Source: JACNIZ01 sp964344765
Lineage (GTDB): Bacteria; Planctomycetota; UBA1135
Length of the DNA: 64,000 bases
Reading direction: 5' to 3'
NCBI GenBank assembly: GCA_964344765.1
Contig: CAYFOM010000017.1
Coordinates: 1-64,000 of the forward strand
The first letter of the stretch is position 1; each line of letters opens with the position of its first letter. Below are positions 60,844-64,000 of the stretch, piece by piece. Both the position numbers and the translations under genes were made by a program. The notes below the pieces were generated by a model that saw only the letters and a list, made by a program, of their open reading frames with translations, was not told where the DNA came from and ran no database searches.

Positions 60844-61656
60844 ATGGCTCGGGGTACCATCATTCCCATCGGCGGCGCTGAAGAAAAAGTCAGCGACGCC
60901 GCCATCTTGCGCCGCTTTGTCGAAATCTGCGGCGACGACGCTCACATTGTCATCATTCCGACCGCTTCGCGTTTGGAAGACACCGGTGATCGTTACTGTG
61001 AATTGTTCCTAGAACTGGGCGCCGCCAAGGCGACGTCGATTAACTTCATCGAGCGCAGTGACTGCTCGAACGAAGAACACCTCGCCGTTTTGGAACAAGC
61101 CGACGGCGTGTTTTTGACCGGCGGAAACCAACTGCGTTTGTCGACCACTTTGGGCGGCACTCCAGTCGCCGAATTGCTGCGCCGTCGTTTTTTCAACGAC
61201 CGCTTGCACGTAGCCGGCACCTCGGCCGGCGCCGCAATCCTGCCCGAGCACATGATCGCCGGTGGGGCCGAAGGCGGCATTCCGCGAGCCGACCGCGTGA
61301 CCCTGGCACCTGGATTGGGACTGACGCCGTGGGCGATCATCGACCAGCACTTCCGTCAGCGCGACCGCATGGGTCGCTTGTTGGCGGCGATTGCTTACAA
61401 CCCGCGTCCGTGCGGCATTGGTTTGGACGAAGACACCGCCGCATTCATTTTCCCCGACGATACCTTTGAGGTCGTCGGCAGTGGCGGCATTACCGTCATT
61501 GACCCCTCCGACATTGAATACACGTCGATGGATTCGTCGCGCGCCGACTATCCGGTCACCATTGTGGGAGCCCGCATCCACATCTTGACCGACGGCGATA
61601 TTTACGACATCCACAAGCACGAAGCCACCCCCTCAAGCAGACTAGCCCGCACCTGA
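60844..61656 (+). CDS. cphB: Cyanophycinase
   Basis: 270 residues, S51 peptidase family. It cuts cyanophycin (poly-Asp-Arg) to beta-Asp-Arg dipeptides. The nucleophile Ser127 is in the GTSAGA elbow (125-130), with IIPIGGAEEK at the N-terminus, GVFLTGGNQLRLS and AIIDQHFRQRDRMGRLL also typical. No signal peptide is visible, so it acts in the cytoplasm. Placed 12 bp after iadA and 3 bp before cphA. Confidence 0.93.
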   Translation: MARGTIIPIGGAEEKVSDAAILRRFVEICGDDAHIVIIPTASRLEDTGDRYCELFLELGAAKATSINFIERSDCSNEEHLAVLEQADGVFLTGGNQLRLSTTLGGTPVAELLRRRFFNDRLHVAGTSAGAAILPEHMIAGGAEGGIPRADRVTLAPGLGLTPWAIIDQHFRQRDRMGRLLAAIAYNPRPCGIGLDEDTAAFIFPDDTFEVVGSGGITVIDPSDIEYTSMDSSRADYPVTIVGARIHILTDGDIYDIHKHEATPSSRLART

Positions 61657-61659
61657 TTC

Positions 61660-64000
61660 ATGAAAATTCTCTCCCGCAATGTCTACATCGGCCCAAACCA
61701 CTACGCGTTATTTCGGGTCATCAAACTGGTTGTTGATCTAGGTGAACTGGAACAATGGCCGACGGGCAAACTAGGGAAAGAATTTACCGACCCGCTGATT
61801 GAGCGGCTGCCGGGGCTAGAGGAACACGGTTGTTCTTATGGTGAAAAGGGCGGCTTCCTTCGCCGCATGACCGAGGACGAAGGCACCTGGATGGGGCACT
61901 TGTTTGAGCACATCGCCATCGAGTTGCAAAACATGGCAGGTGGTTCGGTGACCTTCGGCAAGACGCGCAGCACCGGCAACCCGAATGAGTACACGATTGT
62001 GTACGAGTACATTCAGCAAGACGTCGGCTTGGAAGCGGGGCGGTTGGCGTTTGATTTGATTCAGTCGTTGTTGCCGGAAGATTTGCGCAATAAGGATTGG
62101 AAGGCGGACCAATTCGATTGGGAGGAAGAGCTGGAGACCTTCATTCGGTTTGCACAGCGTCGTGCTTTTGGGCCGAGTACTCAGTCGCTGATCGACGCCG
62201 CCGAAGAACGCGACATTCCGTGGCTGCGTTTGAACGATTACAGCTTGGTTCAATTTGGTCACGGCAAGTACCAGAAGCGCATTCAGGCGACCATTACTTC
62301 GGAAACGCGCCACATCGCCGTCGAGTTGGCGTCGGATAAGGAAGAGACCAATAAGTTGTTGGGTGACTTGGGCTTGCCGGTTGCCGAACAGCGTTTGGTA
62401 TACCGCCCCGAGCAAGCGGTGCGCGCCGCCGAGCGCATTGGTTACCCGGTGGTGGTCAAGCCGCTGAACGCCAACCATGGCCGCGGTGCTTCCATTCACT
62501 TGACCACGGCCGACGAGGTGAAGACCGCGTTCCGCCATGCACGCGAGCATGGTCGCACCATTTTGGTCGAGAGCTTCATCCAAGGTTTGGATCACCGCCT
62601 GCTGGTCGTCGACGGTGAATTGATCGGCGCGTCGAAGCGCGTGCCGGGCCACGTTGTCGGTGACGGCAAGAGCACCATTGCCGAGTTGGTCGAGGTTGTG
62701 AATCAAGACCCGCGTCGTGGTATTGGCCACGAGAAAGTGCTGACGCGATTGGAAATCGATCGCCAAGCCAATGAGTTGTTGGCGAAGAAGGGTTACGACG
62801 CCGAGTCGGTGCCGACCAACGGCGAGATGGTGTTCCTGCGCTCGACCGCAAACCTGTCTACCGGTGGTACTGCCGTCGACGTGCTGGATGTGGTCCACCC
62901 CGACATTCGCTCGATGGCCATCCGCGCCGCCGAAGCGATTGATTTGGATGTATGCGGGGTCGACTTCCTGACCACTGATATCACTAAGTCGTACAAAGTC
63001 ACCGGCGGCGCGATCTGCGAAGTCAACGCCGCGCCGGGTTTCCGCATGCACGTGGCGCCCAGTGAAGGCACGCCGCGCGACGTCGCCGGTCCGGTGATTG
63101 ACATGTTGTTCCCGCAGGGAGTGCCGACGCGCATTCCGATTGCATCGATTACCGGTACTAACGGTAAAACGACGACGGCGCGGATGACCGCGCACATCAT
63201 CAAAATGGCGGGTCGTCACGTCGGCTTCACCAGCACCGATGGTGTGTACATCGATGGTCATAAAACCGTCGATGGCGACATGACCGGCCCGGTTGCCGCA
63301 CGCATGGTGCTGCGCGATCCGAAGGTCGACGTCGCCGTGCTGGAAACCGCGCGCGGCGGTTTGCTGAAGCGCGGTATGGGTTATCGCAAGTGCACGGTGG
63401 GGGCGGTGCTGAACATTGCCGCCGATCACTTGGGCTTGCGCGGCATCGACACGTTGGATGAACTTGCCAAGGTCAAGCGCACCGTCATTGAAATCGCGCA
63501 AGACACCGCGGTGCTCAACGCCGACGACGAACGCTGCTTGGCAATGGCCGACCACACGCCGGCCAAGACCGTTTGTTATGTGACGATGAACCCCGAGCAC
63601 GCGTTGGTGCGCGAGCACATTCAGCACGGCGGTCGCGCCATCGTGTTGGAAACCGGCATGGGCGGCCAGATGATCACGCTGTATGACAACGGCGCGCACA
63701 TCCCGCTGCTGTGGACCCACCTGATTCCGGCGACCATGGACGGCCGCGCGGTGCACAACGTGCAAAACGCAATGTTCGCCGCCGGCATCGCCTTCAGCAT
63801 GGGCGTGCAGTTGGAAGAGATTCGTCATGGTCTGCGCACCTTCGACACCACTTACTTCCAGGCACCGGGCCGCATGAACGTGTTTGACGATCATCCGTTT
63901 AAGGTGATCCTTGACTACGGCCACAACCCGGCCGCTGTCAACGCGATGGCCAACTTGGCGCAAAGCCTCGAGCCGAGCGGACGGCGCATTGTTGTGTTGG
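61660..64000 (+). CDS. cphA: Cyanophycin synthetase, partial (C-terminus beyond right edge)
   Basis: About 780 residues are in the window and the frame stays open to the edge; the family is usually 870-900 residues. CphA polymerises Asp and Arg using ATP. The N-terminal domain begins MKILSRNVYIGPNHYALFR and carries HLFEHIAIELQNMAG. The ATP-grasp domain (about 210-480) shows VVKPLNANHGRGA and CEVNAAPGFRMHVAPSEG. The Mur-ligase-like domain has P-loop GTNGKTTTA (499-507), VLETARGGLLKRG and later LDYGHNPAAV. These match cyanophycin synthetase, not MurE. The ATG is 3 bp after the cphB stop. Long reading frames on the opposite strand here are shadows of this gene. Confidence 0.95.
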   Translation, partial: MKILSRNVYIGPNHYALFRVIKLVVDLGELEQWPTGKLGKEFTDPLIERLPGLEEHGCSYGEKGGFLRRMTEDEGTWMGHLFEHIAIELQNMAGGSVTFGKTRSTGNPNEYTIVYEYIQQDVGLEAGRLAFDLIQSLLPEDLRNKDWKADQFDWEEELETFIRFAQRRAFGPSTQSLIDAAEERDIPWLRLNDYSLVQFGHGKYQKRIQATITSETRHIAVELASDKEETNKLLGDLGLPVAEQRLVYRPEQAVRAAERIGYPVVVKPLNANHGRGASIHLTTADEVKTAFRHAREHGRTILVESFIQGLDHRLLVVDGELIGASKRVPGHVVGDGKSTIAELVEVVNQDPRRGIGHEKVLTRLEIDRQANELLAKKGYDAESVPTNGEMVFLRSTANLSTGGTAVDVLDVVHPDIRSMAIRAAEAIDLDVCGVDFLTTDITKSYKVTGGAICEVNAAPGFRMHVAPSEGTPRDVAGPVIDMLFPQGVPTRIPIASITGTNGKTTTARMTAHIIKMAGRHVGFTSTDGVYIDGHKTVDGDMTGPVAARMVLRDPKVDVAVLETARGGLLKRGMGYRKCTVGAVLNIAADHLGLRGIDTLDELAKVKRTVIEIAQDTAVLNADDERCLAMADHTPAKTVCYVTMNPEHALVREHIQHGGRAIVLETGMGGQMITLYDNGAHIPLLWTHLIPATMDGRAVHNVQNAMFAAGIAFSMGVQLEEIRHGLRTFDTTYFQAPGRMNVFDDHPFKVILDYGHNPAAVNAMANLAQSLEPSGRRIVVL

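Noticed and set aside
61816..63963. 715-residue open frame on the minus strand
   Set aside because: It is the reverse shadow of cphA; the plus-strand frame has clear ATP-grasp and Mur-ligase motifs, while this one is rich in His, Gln and Arg with no domain.
1..64000. CRISPR arrays, tRNA, rRNA, IS elements or prophage genes
   Set aside because: No spaced direct repeats, cloverleaf, rRNA core sequence, transposase or phage structural motif was seen on either strand.

Overview
The window looks like chromosomal DNA of a GC-rich Gram-negative bacterium. Planctomycetota, perhaps a deep-branching lineage, is my best guess from gene content alone. The main clues are an ECF sigma factor overlapping a Ser/Thr kinase with a C-terminal repeat region, membrane-anchored proteins with a squalene-cyclase-like (alpha6-alpha6) domain, WG-repeat and TolB-like secreted proteins, a gmk-coaC junction with no rpoZ between, and separate coaB and coaC genes. 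An outer-membrane beta-barrel protein supports a two-membrane envelope. I see no IS element, tRNA, rRNA, CRISPR array or prophage.

Layout. 1-3404 (minus): three related membrane-anchored alpha-toroid proteins, the first cut by the window edge. 3463-8541 (minus): rnc-mfd-ppiC operon. 8616-10159: fabI-thiD. 10163-11299 (minus): dNTP triphosphohydrolase. 11463-16412: compact run aroF-tpiA-secG-pyrE-yicC-gmk-coaC. 16420-21549: VOC protein (minus), WG-repeat protein, secreted S15-type peptidase, small membrane protein. 21506-24421 (minus): large PLP decarboxylase whose start abuts a perfect inverted repeat, and a small exported protein. 24496-30971: coaB-ftsK-rimO-pgsA and a sigma-54-type AAA+ protein without a DNA-binding domain. 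30981-40338: two glycosyltransferases, porin, phosphoesterase, rsfS-hppA, DedA protein, FHA protein. 40361-48271: IDH/IPMDH-family enzyme, cysE, methyltransferase, cation efflux, carboxypeptidase-regulatory-like protein, histidine ammonia-lyase, EamA transporter. 48268-50190 (minus): four small genes of mostly unknown function. 50246-51508: GT2. 51541-54680 (minus): mtnA plus a fused class II aldolase/short-chain dehydrogenase. 54758-59567: TolB-like secreted protein divergent from an ECF sigma/kinase pair. 59632-64000: a cyanophycin operon (isoaspartyl dipeptidase, cyanophycinase, cyanophycin synthetase), cut at the right edge.

How the genes work together. Most of the window is housekeeping: RNA processing and repair, fatty-acid and phospholipid synthesis, CoA, nucleotides, secretion and division. 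Three metabolic modules stand out. The cyanophycin operon covers synthesis and both degradation steps of a nitrogen-storage polymer. MtnA with the aldolase-dehydrogenase fusion fits salvage of 5-deoxypentose phosphates from used SAM (a DHAP-shunt-like route). Histidine ammonia-lyase, sitting alone beside a transporter, carries cysteine in place of the serine that normally forms its cofactor. A genome-style pattern is also visible: many start codons lie 5-9 nt after a TANNNT hexamer, most often GCTAGAAT, with no Shine-Dalgarno sequence. This is what leaderless transcription would look like.

All calls rest on reading motifs and gene order by eye; no alignment or database search was run.
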